Under the pieces are notes generated by a model. The model ran no database searches, was not told where the DNA came from, and saw only the letters and a list, made by a program, of their open reading frames with translations. Below, in pieces: positions 30,621 through 40,348 of a stretch of 64,000 nt of DNA (position 1 is the first letter of the stretch; each line of letters opens with the position of its first letter). The translations under genes and the position numbers were made by a program. The stretch is from contig MU604010.1 in assembly GCA_025201845.1 (NCBI GenBank), positions 3,763-67,762 of the forward strand, in the 5' to 3' direction. Source of the DNA: Martensiomyces pterosporus. Taxonomy: Eukaryota > Kickxellomycota > Kickxellomycetes > Kickxellales > Kickxellaceae.

Positions 30621-30826
30621 GATCCGCGTCGCATGCTTCACGTGATGTGCGCGTCAGCCGTCTTGTGTGCGTAGAGCAGCGGGCAGACGCGGTGGTGGCT
30701 TTATTTTTCTTTTCCCTTGCTTGAGCGAAATTTGCCATTTTTTTCTCATCTTTTGTCTCCACGTTCTGACCCTGTCCCTTTGTCAATCTACTTTACTCAT
30801 TCATACTGCCTGGTACCTGTGCTGAA

Positions 30827-31743
30827 ATGGAGCTCAACTCACGCCTTGACCAAAGCCTGGACGAAATTATTAAGGAGAACCGCAAACAAAAGTCCCAGGC
30901 CAAGGGCAAGAAGAGAGTAGCGGCAAAGAAGGCAACAGCGGTGGCCGCAAAGGCCTCTCCGTCGGGAGCTGCAAAGACAACAGTAAGTACAAGTGCATGG
31001 CTGTAGTATTCAGGCAGCCAGAATCGAATTTCATTTTGCTATGCTCAAGCAGCTGTACACCTCATCGCTCTAAACCGCCTGGACTTTGTGTGTGCGTGTT
31101 ATAGCGGCGCAAGAAGAACGCGTCTAACGGTGCTGCTGCTGGGAATGTGAATGCGGGTATCGCAGCGCGACTGGGCACTGCCAGTAGCCCAGCAAAGGCT
31201 ATCGGAAAGAGCGCCTCTGGAAGAGTTGGCAAGGCCAAGAAGGCTACAAAGGCAGAGTCTGGCGGTCGTCTTGCGGGTATAGCAGAGAGGAAAAAGGTTC
31301 TCGAGCTGAAGAAAAGGGCAGGAGCGCTGAAGGCTGCTCGGCCAAACCTGAACATCTCTATCAAGGGCGAGGCTGGACCGGCCACTATCTTTATCACAAA
31401 CCTGGATACTGAGGCGTCGGCAGAGGATGTAAAGACTTGCTTCAAGCAGTTTGGCACTGTCAAGAGCTGCACCCTGCTGTATGATCGCAATGGCAAGGCA
31501 TCGGGACACGCTGAGGTCGTTTACGCGTCAAAGGTGTCTGCTTTGGACGCTGTGGCCAAGCTCAACAACGCGCTGGCTGATGGGCGCAGGCTCTCGGTCC
31601 AGATGAAGCCCTCGTCAAAGCCCATTGCCCCCGCTCCCCCGATTCCTGCTTCCTCTGCGGCAGCACATGGCTCATCCCTTGGTCGCAAGAGTGGCCGCAG
31701 GAGCAGGAAATCCGGTGCGGGCAACAGGATGGATATCGACTGA
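30827..31743 (+). CDS. MLO3: ALYREF/Yra1/Mlo3-type mRNA export adaptor (two exons)
   Basis: TREX-complex RNA-binding protein that links UAP56/Sub2 and the export receptor to mRNA. Exon 1 (30827-30982) encodes the N-terminal UAP56-binding motif LDQSLDEIIK (residues 7-16) and a Lys/Ala-rich linker. A 122-nt intron (GTAAGT...ATAG, phase 0) is followed by exon 2 (31105-31743) with an RGG-poor basic segment and one RRM (about residues 140-215). Its RNP motifs are ATIFITNLDT and GKASGHAEVVYA. A basic C-terminal tail ends RRSRKSGAGNRMDID, whose last residues resemble the C-terminal UAP56-binding box. Total 264 residues. Yeast YRA1 is autoregulated through its intron; this intron is short, so that mechanism is not implied. 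Confidence 0.9.
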
Positions 31744-32718
31744 ATCGGCTACAACAGCGCCTTTTGATGCTTCTATTCATTCACGCTTTTTACTCTATTT
31801 TCGACATTGTCCGTGTACGCTGCAGAGTCAATATAGCACATATCCGCACACCATTCACCTTTGTTGCTCAGCAGGAGCCAAGCAAGCGCTAAGCATCAGT
31901 GCCAGCCATCGCCAGCAGTTCTATTGTTTTCTAGGTTCGAAGATGTGTGCATGAAAAATGTGTGCATGCAAAATGTGTGGTGGGTGACAAAGAGCTTCAC
32001 TATGGAGAAAAGCAAGCACGAATAATCCACCGTGTGTCTCACTCTAGCAGCTGTTGTCCAAGAACAGTTATCTACAGCGAATAGCGATAAATGCCCTTAC
32101 TACAGTGCCGTTAATTTCTAATTGTTTCCCTCTGCCAGCAGCCCCTGGGCTGGTTTTATTCCTCTTGCTGGGGGTGCTAAATTTTGGGCGGCGACACGCA
32201 CTAGCGCGTGGACTCGCAAACGTTTCTAGGCTGCCTGGAGCTCTATTTTGTTCGAGACCTACATAGCTAAAAGTCTGCGCTGGGTCGACTCACCCGTCTT
32301 TGTTTCCGGCTGGGCCATTCTGCCAAGCACGCTGCGCTCCAGAGCTCCAGGGTTTAGCTCCTTTTCAGTCACCTCTGTGGGCTGCGACTGCTGCGAAAGT
32401 TTAACAGCCCAGCGATCCGAACAAAGCACTGTGCCAATATATGAAAGACTCAGTGGTGCTATTCTGTATGGCTTCTCATCAGCATAGTTTTACTAGCTAT
32501 TTGCAGATCTAAGAGAATTGGTGATGCTGTGTCAGCTTTCTTGCTGGTAAACACGGGTGCACAGCGCTGGCCTTACAAGCCACCTTGCTTTCGTTCAGTC
32601 TCTGGAGCTGGGAACTCATTGCATACAAATAGCAATAAAAGATTCTTCACCTCTACCACCTTTCTTCCATATAGCACACAGTTTTCTGCTTTCGCTCTAC
32701 ATTTCCTTGTCGCCTCCA
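31744..32718. other. intergenic region with a short tandem repeat
   Basis: 975 bases without a supported gene on either strand. The first part is the 3' UTR region of the export-adaptor gene. A three-copy 15-bp repeat lies at 31943-31980. The last 150 bases form the A/T-rich leader of the DUF4246 gene. Confidence 0.5.
31943..31980. repeat. three tandem copies of a 15-bp unit
   Basis: The core atgtgtgcatg begins at 31943 and 31958, and atgtgtgg at 31973, an exact 15-base period. The third copy is truncated and diverged. No coding frame covers it. Confidence 0.8.
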
Positions 32719-34419
32719 ATGTCAAGCAATAGCTTATCTGTTGACAAACGGCTCAGAGCAGCATATTCTTCGGGCCCAGTATACACCAAAGCACATTGTG
32801 ATCTAAAGTCGCGTTCCGAGAAGCGCATCGTGCAAATGAGCGCAGCAATCCGAGCAAAGTCGCAGTGGTTTGACAAGATAACCGACGAGGTGTTTCGCAA
32901 GCGTTGCATCAGTGAAGCCAGGGGTCAAAAACTCACCGACAAAGAGATTGACTATGTGTTTGACGAGCTCAAATATTATGCGTCGCTGCGGGTTCCTGGA
33001 AGTGGTGTTGAGCCGAGTGGTGTTGACTATGTATGGATATCTGATGCTCTTGTTGGCGAAGAGACCACGAATAAGCTCCGGGCGTACGCAGCCACCCTTG
33101 AGAACGGACGGGAGGAATGCAAGGACTGGCACCCAAACAGCAATGGCCAGGTCCTTGATCTGGTCAATCCGTCTCTCTACCCATTGAACTACAAAAAATC
33201 CAGCTTTCTCACTGCACCTATTCCTTCACCAGAGGCTGCGGTCAACATCGCCACTTTTGGCAGGTTCCCAGGATCTGTGGAAGCCTGGGGGAATGAGCTC
33301 GCTTCTGCTTACAGGGTGTACAACAGCAAATACAAGGACTACAGCCGAGTGTTTTATGTCCCTTGGTGCGAACCTTACAGTTATGAGTCGGAAAGGTTCT
33401 GCTGGCTGCCTACCGAGTTTGGTGTAGACGAGTATGGCGCTGTTACAATCGAATCGTATATCAACAACCTCCACCCAGTGAAGCACGCGGCGCTCTACCC
33501 GACAATTGCAAGAGTGGTTTCCTACTTTGTCCCAATGGTGGAGCAGGTAGTCACCGATATTGTTCACCGGCGTGGTCGACGTGTAGTTCCTGACTTTCAC
33601 CGCTGGTATAAACGCAATCACCCAGAGCGGGATCATGGTGACGACGACGACGGCTATGGCGATGACTATGGCAGGAGCCAAGTGTTCATTCCGCCACAAC
33701 CTGATACATTTGTAACACCAGACAGACCGACCATTCCATACAGTCTCCGCGGTCGGCGTCTACAAGTTATCGTCAAGATGTCAAACATCTACTTGACGCC
33801 CGAGAGCCCAACCTATGAAGGAGGTAACTGGGAGGCCAGAGGAATGGCTAACGAGCGGATCGTTGCGACGGGGATATATTACTACGACGTTGAGAACATC
33901 GCTGAAAGCAGTCTCGAATTCCGCGAGAGTGTGCAAGAGTTCTGGGAGTATAGCAGAGAGGACTTTAGGGGAACTAGTCTTGCATACGACATTTTCGATG
34001 GAGTTGCAAACCCTGACTTTGTTACACTTGAACAGCGAGCTGGCCAAGTAGAGATCAAAAGTGGCCGCTGCATCTGCTTCCCCAATACTTACCAGCACAA
34101 AGTTTCGGGGTTCAAGCTGGCTGATCCGACAAAGCCAGGTCACCGCAAGGTTATTGAATTCTTCTTCATCGATCCAGCGACAAGAATCCCTTCTACTGAG
34201 ATTGTTCCACCGCAGCAGATGGACTGGTGGGCCGACGATGCGCTAGTAGCTGGTCACCTGCATAAGCTGCCACCTAACATCAGGGACACCATAAAGGATA
34301 ATGTGGACTTCCCAGTCTCGCTCGAGAAGGCGAAAGATATGTGCTTGGAGCTGACTAAAGAGCACGACAAGATGAACACTAGTCTATGGGGTTACTTCGC
34401 ACAGAGCTTTTATTTTTGA
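32719..34419 (+). CDS. DUF4246 protein (fungal, oxygenase-like fold suspected)
   Basis: A 566-residue member of the DUF4246 family, common in fungi and of unknown function. Conserved blocks include DYVWISDALV, LDLVNPSLYPL, VFYVPWCEPY..FCWLPTEF, and NIYLTPESPTYEGGNWEARG followed by NERIVATGIYYYDVENI. Then come GRCICFPNTYQHKVSGFKL, ADPTKPGHRKVIEFFFIDP and VPPQQMDWW. The order of motifs resembles 2-oxoglutarate/Fe(II) oxygenases, with the His in TYQHKV and Arg in GHRK as ligand-like residues. Where I expect WHxEG in the family, this protein has WEARG. An HxE metal pair may therefore be absent. The first in-frame ATG is 32719; there is no signal peptide or intron. Confidence 0.85.
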   Translation: MSSNSLSVDKRLRAAYSSGPVYTKAHCDLKSRSEKRIVQMSAAIRAKSQWFDKITDEVFRKRCISEARGQKLTDKEIDYVFDELKYYASLRVPGSGVEPSGVDYVWISDALVGEETTNKLRAYAATLENGREECKDWHPNSNGQVLDLVNPSLYPLNYKKSSFLTAPIPSPEAAVNIATFGRFPGSVEAWGNELASAYRVYNSKYKDYSRVFYVPWCEPYSYESERFCWLPTEFGVDEYGAVTIESYINNLHPVKHAALYPTIARVVSYFVPMVEQVVTDIVHRRGRRVVPDFHRWYKRNHPERDHGDDDDGYGDDYGRSQVFIPPQPDTFVTPDRPTIPYSLRGRRLQVIVKMSNIYLTPESPTYEGGNWEARGMANERIVATGIYYYDVENIAESSLEFRESVQEFWEYSREDFRGTSLAYDIFDGVANPDFVTLEQRAGQVEIKSGRCICFPNTYQHKVSGFKLADPTKPGHRKVIEFFFIDPATRIPSTEIVPPQQMDWWADDALVAGHLHKLPPNIRDTIKDNVDFPVSLEKAKDMCLELTKEHDKMNTSLWGYFAQSFYF

Positions 34420-35102
34420 AGGAGCTACACATGTGCACTAGTTATGTTCTTTCCGGTCTGCTACCTCGTGTACCTTGATTGCTAAAGCCTTAGCCAGATC
34501 ACAGGGCTGCAGCTTCCGCTCAGAAGGTTGCTTCTGCCCAAGCCAGCTCTTTTAGCCAGGTCACTGAGCAGCTGGAGATAGCAGAGTTAAAGTGCGAATG
34601 TGGCTATTGCCATTCCGCAACTGATTTTGATGAATAAATTGCAAGCCCTGTTGAACGCCATTCTTGGTGTAGAGCTCGTTTTTAGGTGACAGCTGCCTGC
34701 ATAAAACGCAGAGACTTCACCAGGCTGTGCCTTATGCAGTGCAACCTGACAGGTCTTGCTTTTGTGTTGATGTGAAAGCGTCGGATTTTAAATACATGGA
34801 TGCATTCACTGTCTAAAGAACCAAGTGTCTATTCCGTCCACTGACACGCACCCACCTCCTTTTTTCACTAAGAGCGAGTGTCTCAGGTGGGCTCTTCGTT
34901 CTTGCTGCCGCCATTGCAACCTCGGATCCTGCCAGTGCCAGCCCGACAGTGTCATCATTACATGCGTCTGCTGGCCAAGACAGCACGCGCTATTCCCTGT
35001 ACAATTAGCTCATCTCACTTTCAATTTTGCATCATTCTTATTCAGCAAGATAAAGCACTGAGGCCGCCAGGCTATTTGGGCGTTTCAATGCGTACGTATG
35101 CA
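34420..35102. other. intergenic region between convergent genes
   Basis: 683 bases between the 3' ends of the DUF4246 gene and the acyltransferase gene. I see short open frames only and no tRNA or repeat. Confidence 0.5.
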
Positions 35103-36575
35103 CTAGTACGCAACACTGGCGACATTAGTCCAGCTCTCGTTCTGAAGCACTAGCTTCATTGCCGCTGTTTCTGTAGCCATATAAATCTGCACGCCCTTAG
35201 ACGGCGGAGGGCTTGGCAGAATGGCAACAATGTTGGCGCATGGTGATGGGATAAGGGTAGCCCAGCGTTGGCTGCCGTCACCGAAATCAGCCGCGTACAT
35301 CCTGAACCGCGTTTGGTTGGACACTGCCAGCGTACTGGGGTTCCTCGCCATGTAGGCGAGCACCTGAGCGAACCTTGACGGCTTCATTTTCACCATGTCG
35401 ATGAACTCAGCAATATATGACTGGTCAACGTAATCAACGCTCTGCCTGACCTTTATGGCGATGCTGGCCAAGGATGCTGCTGTCGTTGGCACAAGCAGCT
35501 CGTCAAGTGTGTTTCTGAGGACAGGCGCGATAATCGAGTTCCCCACAAAAGTATCGGCTGGAATCCCCAGGCGGTGTCGAATGTCGCAAACAATGTTGGT
35601 TGCCTGGTGCGTCTCCTTGCCAAAGACGTAATCGCAAATAGATCCAAACATCGACCCCAACGCTCCGCTATTAGACCTTGCCTTTCCCTCGCACTGCGCC
35701 TGCGCTATAGTCTTGGAAACTAATGCGGTAATCAGGTCGTTGTTGGATAGACGCACCCCCTGAGGCACAAAGCCGCTGACCGACTGGTGCAGCAGCTCGA
35801 GCGATTCTTCAGAGACGTGGAACACATGGGTTTTGGCATCAGCCATGCCCAGGGACTTGTTAACCAGGTACCAGCGAGAGCTGAGTGAGAGCCACGCCAC
35901 CCACTCTGCAATTGCGCTGTATGTGGTGTAGATGCTGGCGGTCACTGCATCCAAAGGCTTGCGCACGCTTGGCAAATGCTCCTCAACAATCGACCGATCA
36001 AACACGGGTGCCGCATGCTCCACTTGCGCCTCAGCTATGCTGCCGCTGCGCATCTGTTTGCATAGCCTGGCCCAGAGATTGAAGAATGCAAAATAGCCCA
36101 CGCCGTCCATCAGGATGTGTGGCATGTTTAGGAACAAGATAAGGCCGCTGTTATCCTTCAGCCTGACAATGTGGACGTTGGCGTGTTTCACTCTGCCATT
36201 TGGTGCAGGTGTGGGCGCAACACCAACAGTGCTGAGGTCCTTTGGCCACATATCCCAGCTGTACCTGGCGGATTCCAGCTGCTTGTAGTGAATATCACTC
36301 GTAGACTCGCTGTATTCGGGCATGTTCAAGTCGTTCCTGTCCACGACCACCTCGAACAAGCCACTTTCGGCGCTTCTCAGGTATCCTGCGAGAATCGGGA
36401 ACTGCTGCAGCGCCTTGTAGAACGAGTTCCTGAGAGTGTCCGAGGGCATAAAGCCGCCATCTTCGCTTGCGTTTTCGTAGAAGAACACGTAAGGAAGATT
36501 GGGCACCGACACAAGAGTGTCAAGTATGCCAAGCGGGATAGTCTGCGACTGAACAGTGTCAATAAACTCGTCCAT
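35103..36575 (-). CDS. BAHD-type (PF02458) acyltransferase
   Basis: Predicted acyl-CoA-dependent O- or N-acyltransferase of 490 residues. The catalytic HxxxD motif is present as HILMDGVG (about residue 155), in the expected place of the first half-barrel. Near the C-terminus YAADFGDGS stands where BAHD enzymes have the structural DFGWG motif; the Trp is replaced by Asp. Other family-like segments are a hydrophobic strand before the HxxxD (SGLILFLNMP) and LSNNDLITALV in the second domain. No signal peptide is seen from MDEFIDTV. An acceptor-like ctctctttaag just upstream suggests a leader intron. No biosynthetic cluster surrounds it, so substrate and pathway are unknown. Fungal members include trichothecene acetyltransferase-type and uncharacterised proteins. 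Confidence 0.8.
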   Translation of the reverse strand: MDEFIDTVQSQTIPLGILDTLVSVPNLPYVFFYENASEDGGFMPSDTLRNSFYKALQQFPILAGYLRSAESGLFEVVVDRNDLNMPEYSESTSDIHYKQLESARYSWDMWPKDLSTVGVAPTPAPNGRVKHANVHIVRLKDNSGLILFLNMPHILMDGVGYFAFFNLWARLCKQMRSGSIAEAQVEHAAPVFDRSIVEEHLPSVRKPLDAVTASIYTTYSAIAEWVAWLSLSSRWYLVNKSLGMADAKTHVFHVSEESLELLHQSVSGFVPQGVRLSNNDLITALVSKTIAQAQCEGKARSNSGALGSMFGSICDYVFGKETHQATNIVCDIRHRLGIPADTFVGNSIIAPVLRNTLDELLVPTTAASLASIAIKVRQSVDYVDQSYIAEFIDMVKMKPSRFAQVLAYMARNPSTLAVSNQTRFRMYAADFGDGSQRWATLIPSPCANIVAILPSPPPSKGVQIYMATETAAMKLVLQNESWTNVASVAY

Positions 36576-37272
36576 TGCTGCTGCTGATCTTAAAGAGAGA
36601 ATAAAAGTTAAGCAAAAGGCGTTGGGGAAGAGCAGCACTGTGTTGGCAGCCATATGCCTCCACTTTGCTTGGACCCGCTTTTTGCGATACATGGCTGGCT
36701 GATTTTTGCAGTAGCGGCGCTTTGTTGATTTTGTGCACACCGTTGTATGCCAGCTGTAGATCCACATTAGCAAGCTGCCAAAAAAAGGGCCTAGCTGTAT
36801 GCACTAAAGATAGGGTGTGATACTTGCCTCCGCCGGGTATTCCTAAGGATGGTGTCGTAATCCGGTGTGGCCAGCAGTGACTCGTTTCTTGGATAGTGCA
36901 AATACTGGTTTTACAGGCGGGTGCCTTTTTCCTGTGTTTGATGTGTGTCCAGATGGCGCCTACGTCTACAAGTGACTGAAGTTATACGTGTGTGCATTGC
37001 CCACACTGAACACTATTGTATCCGTTTAGAACTGCATCTGGCCACTTGCACATGCAAATACTAGGCGCTGCCAATGCTGCAGTCTCTACTTTAGGTGCCA
37101 ATATGCCAACATTTATCAACCCAAGTCTTGTCTCTTTTATGAGCGGCCATAGACCTTGAATTCGTTGTTCAGCATACACCCTGGCTCTCTTGGCGTTAGA
37201 TAGTTTACTAAAAATAAATCATCATGAGCGGTAAAGACTGAAACCGTGATTTCCAAGATTCATTTGTATTCG
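36576..37272. other. intergenic region, nothing recognised
   Basis: 697 bases between the acyltransferase start and the stop of the next minus-strand gene. It probably contains the acyltransferase promoter and a leader intron. No gene or RNA could be supported. Confidence 0.5.
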
Positions 37273-37809
37273 TTAGACAGGAGCAAGCGCAGTGAGGGCC
37301 AGGGTGATAAGCCAGCCAACGACCAGGATGCGTGGGCGCCCACCGCATCCATTCTGGACGGAGTGCTTTGACGTGACCTCGCTCTCAAGAGAGCTCTTCG
37401 CGTGTAAGCTAGATGAGTAATCGCCAGTAGCTTCCGGCGAATGGGTAGAATGCGGCGACGCTAGGGAGCCCGTGACAAGGGCTGCTGGCGGGTACTGAGA
37501 AGCGAACTGAGCACTGAGAGAGCTCTGGATGGCGGGATCGTCGAGCAAAGACGAGATCGAGTTGACCGCTTTGGGGTCGTGGATGAGTGACTGGAACATC
37601 TCGACGGCACTTGGGTTGCTCAATTGCGAGGTTAGCATAGATTTGAACTCGGCATCCTTGAACTGCTCCTCCAAGGCACTGAATGCTTCTGGCAGGTTCT
37701 GCGCAAGGTTTTCGAAGGGCTGACGCGTTGCTACATTGGCAGTTGCTGCAAGACCAGCCACCACAGCAACAAACACCGAGAGGATAAGCAAGGCAATAGC
37801 GCGGTTCAT
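37273..37809 (-). CDS. small secreted, probably GPI-anchored protein
   Basis: 178 residues with no recognised domain. Residues 1-22 are a strong signal peptide (MNRAIALLILSVFVAVVAG). The middle is helical and polar, with a run of SSLLDDPAIQSSLSAQF, followed by a Ser/His/Thr-rich stretch. The C-terminus is a short basic segment (NGCGGRPRI) followed by about 16 hydrophobic residues ending the protein, the layout of a GPI-anchor addition signal. It is likely a cell-surface or wall protein. A TATA box on the same strand lies about 240 bases upstream. The function is unknown. Confidence 0.7.
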   Translation of the reverse strand: MNRAIALLILSVFVAVVAGLAATANVATRQPFENLAQNLPEAFSALEEQFKDAEFKSMLTSQLSNPSAVEMFQSLIHDPKAVNSISSLLDDPAIQSSLSAQFASQYPPAALVTGSLASPHSTHSPEATGDYSSSLHAKSSLESEVTSKHSVQNGCGGRPRILVVGWLITLALTALAPV

Positions 37810-38043
37810 GCTGGTTAACGTGTAGTGTAGAAATATAGGGATGCTGCGATTTTAGAATGGGCGAGGCAGATGAAGGAGATGCAAAGCGTGAACAACGATG
37901 CTAGGAAATGCGATGGCCGTTATTTTTGTAGAACGAGTAGAGGAGTTGGCGGGGAATGTTGGGTGCGTAATCGCTAAGAAAGTGGAGGATGGGGATGGTG
38001 CAAAGGAATGTCCAAGATATCAAACGATGGCAGATGGAGAATG

Positions 38044-38051
38044 TTTATATA
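38044..38051 (-). promoter_or_regulatory. TATA box, small secreted protein gene
   Basis: Reads TATATAAA on the minus strand, about 240 bases upstream of the start at 37809. No other gene in that direction competes for it. Confidence 0.5.
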
Positions 38052-38360
38052 AGCGCTCACTGTGGACAATGCCGTCGTCAGGTGGATGGGTGGGGGAATA
38101 TGAGAAAAATGCAAACAAAGGGAAGCGGTGGTAGGCAAAATGAACGTAGCCACTATTGCGAAAATGAAAAGCCAAACAGACACGATAGCGGACAGTGACT
38201 AGCGCTTGTTGGTTGAGCGGATGAATCGGCGCTTAATAAACCGCCAGAAAAAACAGTAGGGCGAAGGCTGCAAGGTATAGGTGGTAAATACGACCCAGCG
38301 AGTGGAAAAGCGCGCGTGAATGAGTAAGAGCTAATGGAGCTAGTCTTGTGGATATTAAAT

Positions 38361-38387
38361 GAGGGCGAGGGCGAGGGCGAGGGCAAG
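38361..38387. repeat. GAGGGC hexamer repeat, four copies
   Basis: Four tandem copies of gagggc, the last one followed by a diverging aaggtt. It is non-coding as far as can be judged; the antisense reads (AL)n in a short, unconvincing frame. Confidence 0.8.
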
Positions 38388-39263
38388 GTTAAAGAAAGAA
38401 AGAGCGCGATCAGGCTGGGCGCAGGTAAGCATCAGAGCCTTGTAGTGGTCCTTTACGCAAAACACCAGCCGCTGCCGCTGTTTTTGCTCCATTCTCTGGA
38501 TTGTATCCGAGGTGGCCGGCTGTACTGAGACTCGGAGAGTGCACTTGCTGCGTGGCTTTTTTTGTTTCCTTCTATATGAACCGGGCTGCTCAGTTTCAAT
38601 TGTGTGTGCCAGGCAGAGTAACTCCCTGCTTTTCTCTTTCACTGCCCCCAATTGGTGCAATAGTGTGGGCGAGGTGGTGTCTTGCCATCCATCTGCAGCC
38701 GATGCAGATACAGCGCAAGAGAGTGACTATTGGATATGAAGCGGGGGGACCTCTTTTTGAGCACAGGCATTACTAGCTTGCTGTGCTTGTCCACGCCAGC
38801 CTCTACATCTGCAGTTTGAAAAACCTGTGTGGCTTGGGTGCCAAGCATTCCGGCCACTCCCGTTCCACGCATGCAACGCGGTAGCAATTGTTGGCGGTCT
38901 GGAGGCGACCTACTGCTGACATCATTGTAACTGCAGCCTCGCTTTCTCTCTTGCTGCTAATGAATTGCGTGCGAGTGTGGGCGGACGAGCTCGAGTAAGC
39001 CACAAATGCAAACGTAAAAGCGGGGAGAAACTTTAACTGCTATTCTGCTCTTCGTGGCGGAGACTCAACAAAGAACTGCCTGATCAAATGGTCTTTGGAG
39101 CCCAACTGTGACTCAGATCACCTTTGCTCTCTGCGAAACAGTGCGAGGCAACACCAGAACCAGGTGTCGATATCGTGTCGCAAATTACGAAAAGAGAACA
39201 TGTGGAATTGGATATCGAGTATATGGCGCCAAAAAACAAAGGCAAAAGCGTTTCTGCAAAGAA

Positions 39264-39959
39264 CTAGTTGAAGAACTTGCGGTTGGGCGACTGGCCAAAC
39301 AGGACATTGCGCAGCTGGGGAAGCATGCGGTCCGAAGACAAGTCCAAGCGTGCCTGCAGTGTATTGTCGACAGTAATACGGCCGTTGAGCGCCGAAATAC
39401 GCACGCCGCCCAGGACCGTATCAGGCAGTGGCGAGTCGACAACAACGGTAGCACTAATCGACTTTCCGGTCTTCTCCTTATAAATCTCGACAGCCTTGGG
39501 CACAGCCTCCTTGATCAGCTCGGCATCGGCCTTGCGACCACGCACATTAACAGTAGCATCGTTCAGATGCACAAATGCCTGCACGCAGAGGTTAACGAGC
39601 AGCTTTGAGTACTGCTCTGTGTCGTTGGGGACCTCAGCCAGCGCGTTTTGCGCGTCGCTGAAGATCGAGTCAAGCATCTCCTGGCGCTGCTGGAGCACCT
39701 GGAGTCGCGACTTGTTGATGAGCGTGGAGGTCAGGATGCGCTGCCTCACCTCGGCTTGCTTCACCTTGCGCTGGAACTGCTCCTCGACGTTGATCGACTC
39801 CTGGCGGACCAGCTTGGCCTTTTCAATGTTGAACTCCTCATCGGCCTTCACCTTGATTTCGCGTGCCTTCTCAAGGGCCTCCTGCTTGATGAACGCAACC
39901 ATCTTGTTCATCTCGGAGAACACCTCTTCGTCGTTCATGGGGCGGGTGGCTGTCGACAT
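39264..39959 (-). CDS. VMA4: V-type proton ATPase subunit E
   Basis: Peripheral-stalk subunit of the vacuolar H+-ATPase V1 sector. The 231-residue protein has the typical N-terminus (MNDEEVFSEMNKMVAFIKQE), a long helix (KAREIKVKADEEFNIEKAKL), EEQFQRKVKQAEVRQRI, and the conserved C-terminal domain with VRGRKADAELI, LGGVRISALNGRITVDNTL and LPQLRNVLFG. The length equals the fungal norm (yeast Vma4 233). The start is the first ATG and no intron is seen. Confidence 0.96.
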   Translation of the reverse strand: MSTATRPMNDEEVFSEMNKMVAFIKQEALEKAREIKVKADEEFNIEKAKLVRQESINVEEQFQRKVKQAEVRQRILTSTLINKSRLQVLQQRQEMLDSIFSDAQNALAEVPNDTEQYSKLLVNLCVQAFVHLNDATVNVRGRKADAELIKEAVPKAVEIYKEKTGKSISATVVVDSPLPDTVLGGVRISALNGRITVDNTLQARLDLSSDRMLPQLRNVLFGQSPNRKFFN

Positions 39960-40348
39960 CGTTGCTTCCTACTTGTCTGGCTGAATCTAGCGTGTAATAT
40001 AGATGAATTTGTGAAATTAATGGAGAGTGTATGGAAAAGAGCAAAGGGAAAGGGCGTGCGTGTCAAGCTGTGCTGGGTAGCTGTGCTGGGTAGCTGTGCT
40101 GGGCAGCTTTACAAGGGCAGGGCATGCATATCGCTGTTGTTTGGCTATCAGACAGCAACAGGCTGGGAAGCCCCTGAGCCGCAGAGCAAGCCAATCGGCG
40201 ACGAGAATCGTGACAAGCCAGCGCCTGCGGCATCCATGCCCTGACCACCAGCACAAATGCGCCTCATGCACACTCAGGCTGTTTGTGGGTGCAGTGTTGT
40301 CACTATGCCTGGTACATTGCTCATTTTTGCTTCGAAAGAGGGCGGTGC
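39960..40348. other. intergenic region with 13-bp tandem repeat
   Basis: 389 bases including the V-ATPase subunit E promoter and the 3' end of the RING gene. The repeat at 40066-40104 is the only clear structure. Confidence 0.5.
40066..40104. repeat. three tandem copies of a 13-bp unit
   Basis: The unit agctgtgctgggt begins at 40066, 40079 and 40092. The third copy differs only in its last base. It lies about 107 bases upstream of the V-ATPase subunit E start codon. Confidence 0.85.

Larger units (their letters stand above)
37810..39263. other. 1.45-kb intergenic region
   Basis: Between two minus-strand genes. It contains the TATA box at 38044-38051, a hexamer repeat at 38361-38387 and the 3' region of the V-ATPase gene. 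Several short frames occur (for example 38639-38887, minus), but none shows recognisable content or a clear splice model. Confidence 0.45.

Noticed and set aside
30096..30641. 181-codon minus frame running through tRNA-Arg
   Set aside because: It covers a perfect tRNA gene in antisense and has no homology.
35103..37809. Secondary-metabolite cluster around the acyltransferase
   Set aside because: Neighbours are a DUF4246 protein and a small GPI-type protein, with no synthase, P450 or transporter in reach.
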